Below, in pieces: positions 8,070-16,517 of a DNA stretch of 38,797 nt; positions within the stretch are counted from its first letter, which is position 1, and each line of letters starts with the position of its first letter. The DNA is from Methanothrix harundinacea (GTDB taxonomy: Archaea > Halobacteriota > Methanosarcinia > Methanotrichales > Methanotrichaceae), in contig LGFT01000009.1 of the NCBI GenBank assembly GCA_001509375.1, positions 1 through 38,797 on the forward strand. The letters are read 5' to 3'. The notes under the pieces are model-generated. The model was not told the DNA's origin and did not search any database. It worked only from the letters and a program-made list of their open reading frames with translations. Made by a program: the position numbers and the translations under genes.

Positions 8070-8912
8070 ATGACCGGATTGACCTCTTTGGTGCTGATCT
8101 GCTCGATATTGGGATTTTTCGCCCTGGCGGGGGGATCTTCCGCCTCGGATGACCTGGATACGGTGACTGTCACCGGCTCTACGACAGTTATGCCCCTGGT
8201 GGAGATCTGCGCCGAAGAGTTCAACATGCTCCAGGACGAGGTGATGGTGACCGTCAGCGGCGTTGGAGGCTCCGGGGTGGGGATAAAGAACGTGGCCAGC
8301 GGCTTCTCCGATATAGGTATGTCCTCTCGGGAGCTGAGGGCCGATGAGATCGAGCTATACGGAGACAACTTCTCCGAGTATCTGATAGGATATGACGCGA
8401 TATGCATCGCCGTCAGTAAGTCGATATATGATGCGGGTGTCACCAACATCAGCCGGAGCCAGCTCCGGGAGATATACAACGGGAATGTGACGAACTGGCG
8501 GGAGCTAGGCGGCCCCGAGAGGGATATCTATGCCGTGGCGCGGATGGTGGGCTCGGGAACGGGCGACCTATTCAACGAGATGGTGATGGGCGATCTGGAG
8601 ACGGAGACCTTGGGCGCCGACACCTACACCCAGAACAATGCCGAGATGAAGACTGCCATAACCAAGAACGACAAAGCGATCGGCTATCTCGGTTTCAACT
8701 ACGTCCAGGACGGAAATCTGAGCGCCGTCGCCTATGAGGGGGTCTTTCCCACCACTGAGAGCATAAAAAGCGATGCCTATCCCCTTTCCCGTCCCCTTTA
8801 CGTGATGACCTGGAATGAGCCCGACTCGGGAGAGGAGGCCTTCATAGAGTTTCTACTCGGCGATGAGGGTCAGTCCATAGTAGAGGAGATAGGATTTCTG
8901 CCCGTCGGCTGA
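8070..8912 (+). CDS. PstS-like phosphate-binding protein
   Basis: This 280-residue protein is a periplasmic-type solute-binding protein of the PstS family, the extracytoplasmic subunit of the phosphate ABC importer. After a signal peptide (hydrophobic core SLVLICSILGFFALAGG) come TVTGSTTVMPL, VSGVGGSGVGI, DIGMSSREL and GSGTGDLF, matching the phosphate-contacting loops. The end, FLLGDEGQSIVEEIGFLPV, is also typical. I chose the ATG at 8070 because GGGGAG precedes it; a TTG at 8055 is in frame. No pstC, pstA, pstB or phoU gene follows; the next gene converges. It may serve a transporter encoded elsewhere or act alone as a binding protein. Confidence 0.88.
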   Translation: MTGLTSLVLICSILGFFALAGGSSASDDLDTVTVTGSTTVMPLVEICAEEFNMLQDEVMVTVSGVGGSGVGIKNVASGFSDIGMSSRELRADEIELYGDNFSEYLIGYDAICIAVSKSIYDAGVTNISRSQLREIYNGNVTNWRELGGPERDIYAVARMVGSGTGDLFNEMVMGDLETETLGADTYTQNNAEMKTAITKNDKAIGYLGFNYVQDGNLSAVAYEGVFPTTESIKSDAYPLSRPLYVMTWNEPDSGEEAFIEFLLGDEGQSIVEEIGFLPVG

Positions 8913-8942
8913 GCAGCCTATTTAAAATAAGTTGGAGGGAGC

Positions 8943-8971
8943 GGCGCTTGGCCCCTCTGGCGACAAGCGCC
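8943..8971. terminator. Hairpin between convergent surface-protein genes
   Basis: GGCGCTTG and CAAGCGCC form a perfect 8-bp stem around a 13-base loop, 30 bases after the PstS-like gene and 27 bases beyond the stop of the converging gene. It is a candidate bidirectional transcript end; no strong T tract follows it. Confidence 0.4.
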
Positions 8972-8998
8972 TCTCATATACCATCGTGATCTTCTTCA

Positions 8999-9955
8999 TC
9001 AACAGTCGGGGCAATACTGGGCCTTGGAAGTGTCGTTCCAGGAGTCGCCCCAGGCCACGTCCCGGCAGGTGCAGTCGAAGATCTCCTCCTCGCCCCACAT
9101 CTTATCATCGTCGTCCATCTCGCCGTAGCCGCCTATGCAGCAGGAGAGCCAGTCAGCCTTAGGCTTGGACCCCTTGCAGCTGGTGCAGACCTCCATGTTC
9201 TTGGTGATCTTGAAGCTGCCCGCGTAGTTCTCATCGATCTCTATGAGGGGTCTCTTCCAGCCGTAATCTGCATCTGTCACGAGCTGACCGACGTGTACCG
9301 ATCCCTCGGTGACCTCCTCCTCGATCTTCATGCTAGTGCTGCTGAACCCATCTTGGGGGTTGGAGCTGTATCCGGAGCTCTTCTCTTCGTTTTTGAGTTC
9401 GACTCCTATGTCCTTCACGAAGGCCGAAGCATACTCAATCTGGTGGAGCATTGATACACCTTCATCATAACTTTTGCTACACGCGCTACCATCGTAGTTC
9501 TTTCCTTCAGTCCTCTCCTTAAGCTTGGAGTTGTAGACGATGGGGTTTTCGGCGTAATATCCCGTCCCGTAGGCCATCGCAACCGGCGCGTAGGTCATCT
9601 CATTCTGCTCGACGAAGGAGATAGCGCTTTTTGCTGGATACTCCGATTCTGTATACACTTGTGTATACTTATCTTGGGTGTAAACCATTCCTTTGCTCTG
9701 ATTCGAGCTTAACAGGATCGCTGCATCCATGCTCCCGCTTCCGTGCATGTAGTTTTTGAGCTGAAGGGTCTTGGTGTTCACATTCTGGTAAACCATCGCG
9801 TAGCCCTCTCCCTCCACGTCCTGTTCCAGCTTCTGTTCGTTCTTCATATAGTACCCTTTCGGGTTATCAGCGGCCCATGCTGGGCCCAAGACCACCAGCA
9901 TCACCAGGAGAGCCGCCCAGATCTTCATAATCGTCCCTACACCTCTCATATCCAT
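8999..9955 (-). CDS. Unrecognised Cys-rich secreted protein
   Basis: I do not recognise this 318-residue protein. It starts with a signal peptide: a short charged segment, the hydrophobic run IWAALLVMLVVLGPAWA and a likely cleavage after Ala-Trp-Ala. The mature part is polar and rich in Tyr, Ser, Asp, Glu and Lys, with N-glycosylation-type Asn sequons, and ends in a Cys cluster (CTSC, SCC, CTC, CPDC), suggesting disulfides or metal binding outside the cell. No transmembrane anchor follows. The ATG at 9955 is preferred because GGAGAAGG precedes it and the TATA box at 10006-10016 would start transcription near 9984, after the alternative ATG at 9994. Base composition is visibly more AT-rich than in neighbours. 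It may be lineage-specific. Confidence 0.75.
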   Translation of the reverse strand: MDMRGVGTIMKIWAALLVMLVVLGPAWAADNPKGYYMKNEQKLEQDVEGEGYAMVYQNVNTKTLQLKNYMHGSGSMDAAILLSSNQSKGMVYTQDKYTQVYTESEYPAKSAISFVEQNEMTYAPVAMAYGTGYYAENPIVYNSKLKERTEGKNYDGSACSKSYDEGVSMLHQIEYASAFVKDIGVELKNEEKSSGYSSNPQDGFSSTSMKIEEEVTEGSVHVGQLVTDADYGWKRPLIEIDENYAGSFKITKNMEVCTSCKGSKPKADWLSCCIGGYGEMDDDDKMWGEEEIFDCTCRDVAWGDSWNDTSKAQYCPDC

Positions 9956-10005
9956 CCCTTCTCCGAATTTTCTGCTATTATCTGCGGTGAACATGACATT
10001 TTTTG

Positions 10006-10016
10006 CTATATATTTC
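10006..10016 (-). promoter_or_regulatory. TATA box of the Cys-rich secreted protein gene
   Basis: Read on the minus strand, GAAATATATAG is centred about 55 bases before the ATG at 9955, leaving a leader of roughly 30 bases that holds the GGAGAAGG ribosome-binding site. Confidence 0.5.
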
Positions 10017-10201
10017 TTTCTGACTCTGAATAAAACTTAAAATTCGGAATAAGTTTATAATCTTATCGTAAATCTGTTGTAACTCAATCTCCTCAGATTC
10101 TTTCAAAGGGAGATTTCAAACAAATATTTATTTTCATCTTTCATGAAGCAACGGGATTTAATACAGAATATTTGCTCTTATTTAAGTTTACTTGTTTTGC
10201 A

Positions 10202-10264
10202 CCCCTAACTTGGGGATCTGGAATTGGCAATATCAAGAATGGCAGAAAATCCCTGCCTTGTGCC
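10202..10264 (+). ncRNA. Candidate structured RNA in AT-rich intergenic region
   Basis: The stretch from 9956 to 10388 holds no convincing gene and is strongly AT-rich. Within it a CCCC/GGGG hairpin (10202-10215) is followed by a nested stem. The right arm, 10253-10264, pairs continuously with three left segments: GGCA (10226-10229), CAAG (10234-10237) and GCAG (10242-10245), separated by four-base bulges, around a seven-base loop. A TTATTTAA box at 10178-10185 would start transcription near 10208. It could be a small RNA or part of a long leader of the downstream gene. Evidence is only folding by eye. Confidence 0.25.
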
Positions 10265-10352
10265 CTTGAATAAAGATGTTCCATTTTAGAGGCTACTTCG
10301 AGATACCACGATTTCCATCGCTTTCTATGGAAAGAAACATATTCATGTGAGG

Positions 10353-10360
10353 CATAAATA
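10353..10360 (+). promoter_or_regulatory. TATA-like box before DNRLRE-like gene
   Basis: CATAAATA is centred about 32 bases before the ATG at 10389, predicting a leader of only a few bases. GGAGATGAG (10374-10382) lies between box and start, so either leaderless or leadered initiation is possible. Confidence 0.4.
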
Positions 10361-10388
10361 ACCTCGAATTTAGGGAGATGAGTTGGAG

Positions 10389-11312
10389 ATGTTCAACAGA
10401 GGTTTATTCCTTCTTGCGATCGTCCTTTCGCTCTGCACCGCCCTCTCTTTTGCGTCAGCCCAGGAGGGTGTTATAACAGAGGGGTCGGTGCCCACAGATG
10501 GAGCGATGCAGGCGGATCAGGAGGGGACAGAGAACGATACCGCCGTGGTGGGCGATGATGCCAGTGTATTGGTCTATGCCGACGACAATGCCACCGGGAA
10601 GGACGTCGACGAAGACGCCGGTGACATCGAAGAAAAGGCTCTTGCCGGCGTCAACGATTCCGCGAACGAATCGACCCCCGTGGGGCTTCCACCCGATGAG
10701 CCTCTCGCCGAAATTCCTGAGGAGCCCGGAGCCGCCCTCCACCCAATGACCGTCGTGCACGCCGTTGAGGATTTATACGTGGACTTGACGGAGGAGAAGG
10801 TCTACAACGACGATCACCTGGTCTGTGAATACCTGATGGGCGACCTGTACCAGGAGGAAGAATTTCCAGGAGTCGTGATGGTTCAGTTCGACATATCGGA
10901 TCTTGAGATGCGTGAGTACGACGTTGCTGTTCTCGCCCTTAAGGCGGTGTCGGCCGAGAAGATCGGCAGCGAGATGGCCGGAGTATTCCTCATGCCGATA
11001 ACGTCCGAATGGTCTGAAAGTTCGAGCGTGACCGCCCTGGGATTGAACATGCTTTCGATAGTCGTTATGATCTCAAACGGCGAAGAGCCAGATTTGAGCC
11101 AATTTGGCATGAACTTTGGGGACGGTGAAGTATTCGCCTTCGACGTCTCAGAGCATCTCAAGGCGGCCGATGTTGGCAGGGTATCTTTCCTGTTGGTGGC
11201 TGTCGGCGACACCGACTACAGGGTAAGCTTCAAGTCCAGGGAGACGGGCGAAGGTCCCGTCCTTCTGATCGCGCCCTATCCATCCACCACCAGCCCGAAA
11301 ATAGACGGCTGA
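10389..11312 (+). CDS. Exported protein with C-terminal DNRLRE-like domain
   Basis: The 307-residue product has a signal peptide (LFLLAIVLSLCTALSFASA), then a linker of about 90 residues rich in Asp, Glu, Ala and Pro, then a globular domain from about residue 120 to 300. That domain shows the pattern of the DNRLRE/disaggregatase-associated beta-sandwich found on Methanosarcinales surface proteins: VVMVQFDIS, a W-S-E-S-S-S-V-T segment, FAFDVSEHLK and a closing FKSRETGEGPVLLI. Such domains occur on proteins of the cell envelope or extracellular matrix. The ATG at 10389 is preferred, six bases after GGAGATGAG; an in-frame TTG lies at 10383. The acidic linker may extend the domain from the surface. 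No anchor is visible. The family call is by pattern, so moderate. Confidence 0.7.
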   Translation: MFNRGLFLLAIVLSLCTALSFASAQEGVITEGSVPTDGAMQADQEGTENDTAVVGDDASVLVYADDNATGKDVDEDAGDIEEKALAGVNDSANESTPVGLPPDEPLAEIPEEPGAALHPMTVVHAVEDLYVDLTEEKVYNDDHLVCEYLMGDLYQEEEFPGVVMVQFDISDLEMREYDVAVLALKAVSAEKIGSEMAGVFLMPITSEWSESSSVTALGLNMLSIVVMISNGEEPDLSQFGMNFGDGEVFAFDVSEHLKAADVGRVSFLLVAVGDTDYRVSFKSRETGEGPVLLIAPYPSTTSPKIDG

Positions 11313-11387
11313 AGGTCAGACGAGGAGACAGAGAACCCGGTGATCTCTGTCCACCTCCGCCATTTCGGGGAGCTTCTTGATACAGAT

Positions 11388-13490
11388 TCAATCGTCAATT
11401 CGGTCGGGGGTCTCCTCTGCTCCTTCGGAGGGTTTCTCACCGTCTTTCTCATCTTCAGAGCCATCCCGATCCTTCAGAGCCCCGGCCCCAGCTCTGGGAT
11501 ATCTCACAGGATCCCTGAACAGGTGCCTGGACTTGGAGATCTGCTCAGAGGTTCCGAGGACCAAGAGGACATCTCCCGCCTCGATCTCTGTTTCACTGGT
11601 GGGGTTGAGGATGTTTCCCGAATCTCTCAAAATACCCAGGGCGTTTACCCCAAGTTTCTTTCTCAGCTCCAGGTCGGCGAGGGTCTTCCCGACGGCTGGG
11701 GCCTTCTCCTCGACCTTGACAGTGACGACCTCGACGTTCGGGAGGTACCTCCTTAGGTCTGAGATCTTGCCAGGCTCGATCTCGGCGTTCCTGAACATAT
11801 CGTAGCCGAGGGACCTGACCTCTACGATCATCTTATCGATCTCGATTCTGGGGACGAGGTACTTGCTGAGAACTCTCGAGAATATCTCCACCGAGGTCTC
11901 AAACTCCTCGGGGATCACCTCGTCGGCCCCCAGGTCGTAGCACGCCGCCGCCTCGTCCAGGTACCGGACCCGAGCCATGATGTAGACCTTGGGGTTGATC
12001 TTCCTCACCATCTCCACGATCCTCCTGGTGGCCATCACGTCGGAGACGGCGACGACGACGACCCTGGCCGCGTCGACGTCGGCGTGCCGTAGGATCATCT
12101 CCTGGGTTGCGTCCCCGTAGTGGATCGGCTCTCCGTTCGCCCTCTCTCCCCTCACCTTCTCAGGGTTCATCTCCAGGATCAGATAGGAGAGCTCTCCCAC
12201 CCGAGCGGCCCGGGCGAGAGTCCTTCCGACGAAGCCGTAGCCGATGATGACGAGGTGGTTCTCCCTCTTCTCCGGGATCGCGGCGAAGGGGTGGCCCGCC
12301 TTCAGCTTCTCGGGGAGGGGGAGGCGGTAGAGGAGGTCTGCGGCCTTCGGCGACCCGGCGATGACGAAGGGGGTCGCCGCCATCGTCAGGACCGAGACCG
12401 CCAGGAAGAGCTGGTACTCGCTTCTGCCGAGGATGCCGGAGTCGAGGCCGGTCTTCGAGAGGATGAAGGAGAACTCCCCGATCTGGGCGAGGGCGAGCCC
12501 CGCCAAAACCCCCGTCCGAGCGGGATAGCCGAGGAGGACGGAGACGCCTCCGGCGATGACGGCCTTCAGTACCAGAACTCCCAGGGCCGCCGCAAAAACA
12601 AGCTCCGCCCTCTCGATGAAGAAGCCGACGTCAAGAAGCATTCCGATGGAGACGAAGAAGAAGCTGGTGAAGACGTCCCGAAAGGGGATGATGTTCCCCA
12701 GGGCCTGATAGCTGTACTCCGACTCGGAGATGATCAGCCCCGCCAGGAACGCCCCCAGGGCGAGGGAGAGGCCGGCGGAGTAGGATAACCAGGCGACGGA
12801 TAGACAGATGAGGATCACAGCCAGGAGGAAGAGCTCGCTGGACCGGAGGCGGACGACCTGATAAAGAAGGGCCGGTACTATCAGCTTCGCCCCCAATATT
12901 ACCAGCATGATTATCCCTGCCCCCTTCGCCAGCATCAGAAGTAGGGGCATCGTGAGGCCCGTCGACTCTTCCGCCGCCAGGAGCGGAACGAAGAGCATCA
13001 TGGGTACGACTGCGATGTCCTGGAAGATCAGCATCCCAAGGGCGGTACCGCCGTGGGGGGAATCCACCTCATCCCGTTCCTGGAGAATTTTGAGGACCAC
13101 CGCCGTACTGCTGAGGGCGACGAGGAAGCCAGCGAGAATCGATTCGTTGAGGGGAAGACCGACCTCGACCCCTATGAAGGCCGTGGCGAGGAAGGTGATG
13201 GCTACCTGGAGGGGGCCTCCCACCAGGGTGGGCCGTTTGATCCGGAGAAGCTTATCGAAGGAGAACTCGATTCCGATAGCGAAGAGGAGGAGTACCACCC
13301 CCACCTCGGCGAGGACCTCGATCTGCTCCACCTCCTGGACGAGCCGAAGGCCGTGGGGCCCCGCCACCACCCCCGTCGCCAAGAACCCCACCACCACCGG
13401 GATTCGGAGCCTGTGGCCGGCGAAGATGGCGATTATCGAGATGAGGAAGATGACGATGATGTCGTTGAGGAGCTGAATGGGCATGGGCAT
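11388..13490 (-). CDS. KefB-type cation/proton antiporter (CPA2) with RCK domains
   Basis: This 700-residue membrane protein belongs to the monovalent cation:proton antiporter-2 family. About a dozen hydrophobic segments fill residues 1-385, including GFLATGVVAGPHGL, LLLFAIGIEFSF and LIFQDIAVVPMM, which carry typical family residues. A cytoplasmic RCK-N/TrkA-N domain follows (LVIIGYGFVGRTLARAA from about residue 414, a nucleotide-binding Rossmann motif), then a TrkA-C domain (about 585-670) ending in VLLVLGTSEQISK, and a charged tail. It likely exchanges K+ or Na+ for protons under nucleotide control. The stop lies 75 bases from the converging upstream gene. ATGs at 13490 and 13484 are both possible starts. 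Ion preference is unknown. Confidence 0.92.
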   Translation of the reverse strand: MPMPIQLLNDIIVIFLISIIAIFAGHRLRIPVVVGFLATGVVAGPHGLRLVQEVEQIEVLAEVGVVLLLFAIGIEFSFDKLLRIKRPTLVGGPLQVAITFLATAFIGVEVGLPLNESILAGFLVALSSTAVVLKILQERDEVDSPHGGTALGMLIFQDIAVVPMMLFVPLLAAEESTGLTMPLLLMLAKGAGIIMLVILGAKLIVPALLYQVVRLRSSELFLLAVILICLSVAWLSYSAGLSLALGAFLAGLIISESEYSYQALGNIIPFRDVFTSFFFVSIGMLLDVGFFIERAELVFAAALGVLVLKAVIAGGVSVLLGYPARTGVLAGLALAQIGEFSFILSKTGLDSGILGRSEYQLFLAVSVLTMAATPFVIAGSPKAADLLYRLPLPEKLKAGHPFAAIPEKRENHLVIIGYGFVGRTLARAARVGELSYLILEMNPEKVRGERANGEPIHYGDATQEMILRHADVDAARVVVVAVSDVMATRRIVEMVRKINPKVYIMARVRYLDEAAACYDLGADEVIPEEFETSVEIFSRVLSKYLVPRIEIDKMIVEVRSLGYDMFRNAEIEPGKISDLRRYLPNVEVVTVKVEEKAPAVGKTLADLELRKKLGVNALGILRDSGNILNPTSETEIEAGDVLLVLGTSEQISKSRHLFRDPVRYPRAGAGALKDRDGSEDEKDGEKPSEGAEETPDRIDD

Positions 13491-13669
13491 CTATCTACTT
13501 TTCCGCAGTATCGGCGTTAAACGTTTGGGCATAAAAGACCACCGTTTTCACATCCGAAGGATCTCTCGATGGGAGATCTTCTGGAGACGATCCCTCTCAC
13601 GATTCTAATGTTGGATTGTGGCAACTAAAGTTCGCTTGATATCCGATCAATCTTTTCTAATTATACGCA

Positions 13670-13682
13670 AATGTTATATACC
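13670..13682 (+). promoter_or_regulatory. TATA box of the zinc dehydrogenase gene
   Basis: TGTTATATACCCA lies in the 290-base gap between the antiporter and the dehydrogenase. It predicts a transcript start near 13702 and a leader of about 80 bases containing GTGGAGG at 13764-13770. The gap holds no other feature I can support. Confidence 0.45.
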
Positions 13683-13780
13683 CATCGCTCTCTTTTGGGT
13701 GCGTCTGGGCCGCTGCCTTTCGTCTTGTAGGCGGGATCGGCGGTCAAAGGTTGGGCGAGTACAGTGGAGGAAAATTGTTT

Positions 13781-14818
13781 ATGATGGCTGCAGTGCTGGA
13801 GGCTCCCGGAAACCTTACCCTTCGGGTGGTGGAGGACCCGGTCTGCTCCGAGGGCGGCCTGATATTGAAGGTCGAGGCCTGCTCGATATGCAGCACCGAC
13901 GTCAAGATGATAAGGCGAGGGCAGAAGGATCTGGTATACCCCCGAATCCTGGGCCACGAGATAGCCGGGACGGTCTTCGAGAGAGACGGGATCGGTCCCA
14001 GAGTTGGCGAGAGGGTCCAAGTTTTTCCGGGAATTTTCTGCGGCAGATGCCCCTCCTGCAGGCGGGGGGCAGAAAATATGTGCGAACGTATCCGTATCTT
14101 CGGCTTCAACCTGGATGGCGGGTTTGCAGAATATCTTTTGGTTCCGAGAGAATCGGTCAGAAACAGCGGCGTCTTCCCAGTGCCCGATGGGGTGAAGTTT
14201 GAGGATGCTGCTCTTGCAGAGCCTCTGGCCTGCTGCATCAACGCTCAGGAGCGGGTCGAAGTCGGAGAGGGAGACTCGGTCCTGATCTTCGGGGCGGGGC
14301 CAGCGGGGATCCTTCACGCCCTCCTGGCCCGGGAGAGGGGAGCCTCGATGGTGGTGATCGTCGAGCCCCTCGAAAGGCGGGTCGATCTGGCTCGATCCTT
14401 CGGGGCGGACCTGGTCGTCTCCTCCGGAGGAGAGGACCTCGCGGCGCAGGCCGACGAGGCGACCGATGGGAAGGGCTTTGACGTTGCGATCCTGGCCAGC
14501 CGGGACGTCGCCGTAGACGACGACCTCCTCGCCCTCCTCACTCCCGGGGGTCGGATGTCTCTCTTCTCGGGCTTTCCGTTCGACCTCGCCGCGCCGAGGT
14601 TGGATCTGAACCAACTCCACTACCGGGAGATTCTCATCGTCGGATCTTACGGCTGCACCCCCGCCCATAACAGGAGGGCTCTGGATCTGATCTCCGGCCC
14701 CCTAGATGTCGGCCGGCTGATCACCGAGAGGGTCTCCCTCGCCGAGATCTCGCGGGGCATGGAGCATGCCGATAAGCGCGAGGGGCTGAAGGCGGTGGTG
14801 ACGGATTTTGGCGGGTGA
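13781..14818 (+). CDS. Zinc-dependent alcohol/polyol dehydrogenase-like protein
   Basis: This 345-residue protein is a medium-chain dehydrogenase/reductase. The catalytic zinc site is visible as CSICSTD and GHEIAGTV, and the structural zinc site as the four cysteines of CGRCPSCRRGAENMC. The Rossmann motif is VLIFGAGPAGILHALLA, and the acid after the second strand (VEPLERR) suggests NAD rather than NADP. It resembles the threonine/sorbitol dehydrogenase subgroup, but the substrate cannot be read. The ATG at 13781 follows GTGGAGG by ten bases; ATG 13784 is equally possible. The TrpD-like gene begins six bases after its stop, so the pair is likely an operon and may share a pathway. Confidence 0.85.
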   Translation: MMAAVLEAPGNLTLRVVEDPVCSEGGLILKVEACSICSTDVKMIRRGQKDLVYPRILGHEIAGTVFERDGIGPRVGERVQVFPGIFCGRCPSCRRGAENMCERIRIFGFNLDGGFAEYLLVPRESVRNSGVFPVPDGVKFEDAALAEPLACCINAQERVEVGEGDSVLIFGAGPAGILHALLARERGASMVVIVEPLERRVDLARSFGADLVVSSGGEDLAAQADEATDGKGFDVAILASRDVAVDDDLLALLTPGGRMSLFSGFPFDLAAPRLDLNQLHYREILIVGSYGCTPAHNRRALDLISGPLDVGRLITERVSLAEISRGMEHADKREGLKAVVTDFGG

Positions 14819-14824
14819 TTACCT

Positions 14825-15937
14825 TTGGAAGACGCGATGACAGATTTCGGAGCGAAGTTAAACCGGCTCATAGCCGGGGTAAGCCTCACGCGAGAGGAGG
14901 CGAGAGAGATGTTCAGTCAGGTTCTCAACGACGAGCAGCCCGACGCCCATCTGGGGGCGTTTCTTGCGGCCATCACCGCCAAGGGGGCGACCCCCGACGA
15001 GATCGCGGGAAGCTGGGAGGCGATAGTAGAGCTTGACACCTTCAAGGTATCCCCGGAGGTCTCAGGAGACCTATTCGAGAACTGCGGGACGGGGATGGAC
15101 GCCGTCGATACCTTCAACATCAGCACCGCCGCCTCCATCGTCGCGGCCGCCGGCGGCGTTCCCATGGCAAAGCATGGGGCAAGGGCGATAACCTCTCGAT
15201 GTGGGACTATAGACATCCTGGAGACCCTGGGGGTGGAGGTGGAGGCCGATCCCAAGCTAGTCAAAAGAAGCATCGAGAGGGCGGGGATTGGGATCTTCAA
15301 CGGCATGAGCCCCAGGGTCCATCCGGTGGGCCTGGGTAGGATCCTCTCCAAGATAAGGTTCGGGACGATCCTGAACATCACCGGGTCCCTCGCAAACCCC
15401 GCGATGCCCCGGGTTGGCCTCCGAGGGGTTTACTCGAAGAAGGTGGTGGTTCCCATAGCCGAGGCGATGAAGAAGATCGGCTACTCTAGGGCGATGGTCG
15501 TCTTCGGCCTCGCCTCCGACGAACAGCGGGGGATGGACGAGGTATCGCCATCGGGAAAGACCTTCGTCGCCGAACTTCTCGATGACGGCAGGATAGAGAC
15601 TTTTGAGGTCACTCCAGAAGACTTCGGGGCGGAACGGGTGAACGAGAGGCTTCTCCTCCCCCGGGAAGACCGGGCCGATGAGGCGGTGGAGCTTCTCCGG
15701 GTCCTCTCCGGAATGGAAAAGGGGCCGAGAGAAATGGCGATCTCTATCAACGCCGCCCCCATCCTCATGATGGCGAGGAAGGCCGAGGACCTCTCGGAGG
15801 GTTTCTCGATCTCACGGGAGATCATCAGGTCCGGCTCGGCCATCGATAAGCTCGACGAGTGGACGAGAGCTCAGAACTCCGACCCCTTGGCCGGGGCCGA
15901 GAGGCTCGAGCTTCTCTTGGAGAGGGCGGCAAACTGA
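14825..15937 (+). CDS. Divergent anthranilate phosphoribosyltransferase-family protein (TrpD-like)
   Basis: The 370-residue protein has the full TrpD fold pattern: helical N-terminal domain with TREEAREMFSQVL, then CGTGMDAVDTFNIST in place of the usual GTGGDGxxTFNIST PRPP loop, KHGARAITSRCGTIDILETLG in place of KHGNRxxSSxSGSADVLExLG, VHPVGLGR, and NITGSLANP in place of NxxGPLxNP. It is thus a phosphoribosyltransferase-like protein with changes in residues that bind PRPP, metal and anthranilate, and it may act on another aromatic amine or base. No trp genes adjoin; it follows the zinc dehydrogenase gene closely. A TTG at 14825 follows GGTGATT; an in-frame ATG at 14837 follows GGAAG and is an alternative start. 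True TrpD activity is doubtful. Confidence 0.78.
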   Translation: MEDAMTDFGAKLNRLIAGVSLTREEAREMFSQVLNDEQPDAHLGAFLAAITAKGATPDEIAGSWEAIVELDTFKVSPEVSGDLFENCGTGMDAVDTFNISTAASIVAAAGGVPMAKHGARAITSRCGTIDILETLGVEVEADPKLVKRSIERAGIGIFNGMSPRVHPVGLGRILSKIRFGTILNITGSLANPAMPRVGLRGVYSKKVVVPIAEAMKKIGYSRAMVVFGLASDEQRGMDEVSPSGKTFVAELLDDGRIETFEVTPEDFGAERVNERLLLPREDRADEAVELLRVLSGMEKGPREMAISINAAPILMMARKAEDLSEGFSISREIIRSGSAIDKLDEWTRAQNSDPLAGAERLELLLERAAN

Positions 15938-15971
15938 GCCAAAAAGACGCTGCTGGGGGAGCCAATCTCTA

Positions 15972-16517
15972 TCATCCTTTGGGCCCGATCTCCAAAATCC
16001 CCGAGACCTTCGCCAGATACCCTTCCATGTAGGCGTCGCAGACCTCCCACTCCACGTCGACGTCGATCTCGGCCATGATCTCCTGGAGCTGGATCTTCAC
16101 CTGGTCCCAGGTGTACTTGTTCGGAGATCTGCACAGCTCCGTCAGCAGGCGCAAGGTGGGAACGAAGATCTTCTTGAACTCGGCCCTGATGAAGGCCATG
16201 AAGGGCTCAGATAGGTCCCTGTAGACGTAGGACCGGAGCTCCGCCAGAAGGTCATACTGAGCCTGGCAGGGGTCGTCGTAGGGGTCCTTCGCCTCCCTCT
16301 CCCAGTGCTCGCCGAGATTCTCGTACCCTTTTTTGATAATCTCGTCGACTCTGGCCCTGGCATCGCCGTCTCCGACCTCGGCTGCGAGCTTGTAACCTGT
16401 TAGCCGGAGCCGGAGGAGCTGCATCCTCCCCTCCTCGAAGGTGAGGTTCATATGAAACCTGCCCAGATATTCGGCTATGTGATTGAGCCTCGTCTCTGGA
16501 TCGAAGGTAACGCCCAT
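15972..16517 (-). CDS. Unrecognised acidic soluble protein
   Basis: I do not recognise this 181-residue protein. It looks soluble and largely helical, with no signal peptide or membrane segment. It has scattered Trp, Tyr and Cys residues and acidic helices such as IQLQEIMAEIDVDVEWEVCDAY. The ATG at 16517 (MGVTFDPETRL) is preferred over ATG 16547 because GTGATAGG lies just before it. The stop lies 34 bases past the TrpD-like gene end, converging. The 236 bases between its start and the lipid gene hold AT-rich segments that probably contain both promoters. Codon use looks like that of its neighbours. No function is proposed. Confidence 0.7.
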   Translation of the reverse strand: MGVTFDPETRLNHIAEYLGRFHMNLTFEEGRMQLLRLRLTGYKLAAEVGDGDARARVDEIIKKGYENLGEHWEREAKDPYDDPCQAQYDLLAELRSYVYRDLSEPFMAFIRAEFKKIFVPTLRLLTELCRSPNKYTWDQVKIQLQEIMAEIDVDVEWEVCDAYMEGYLAKVSGILEIGPKG

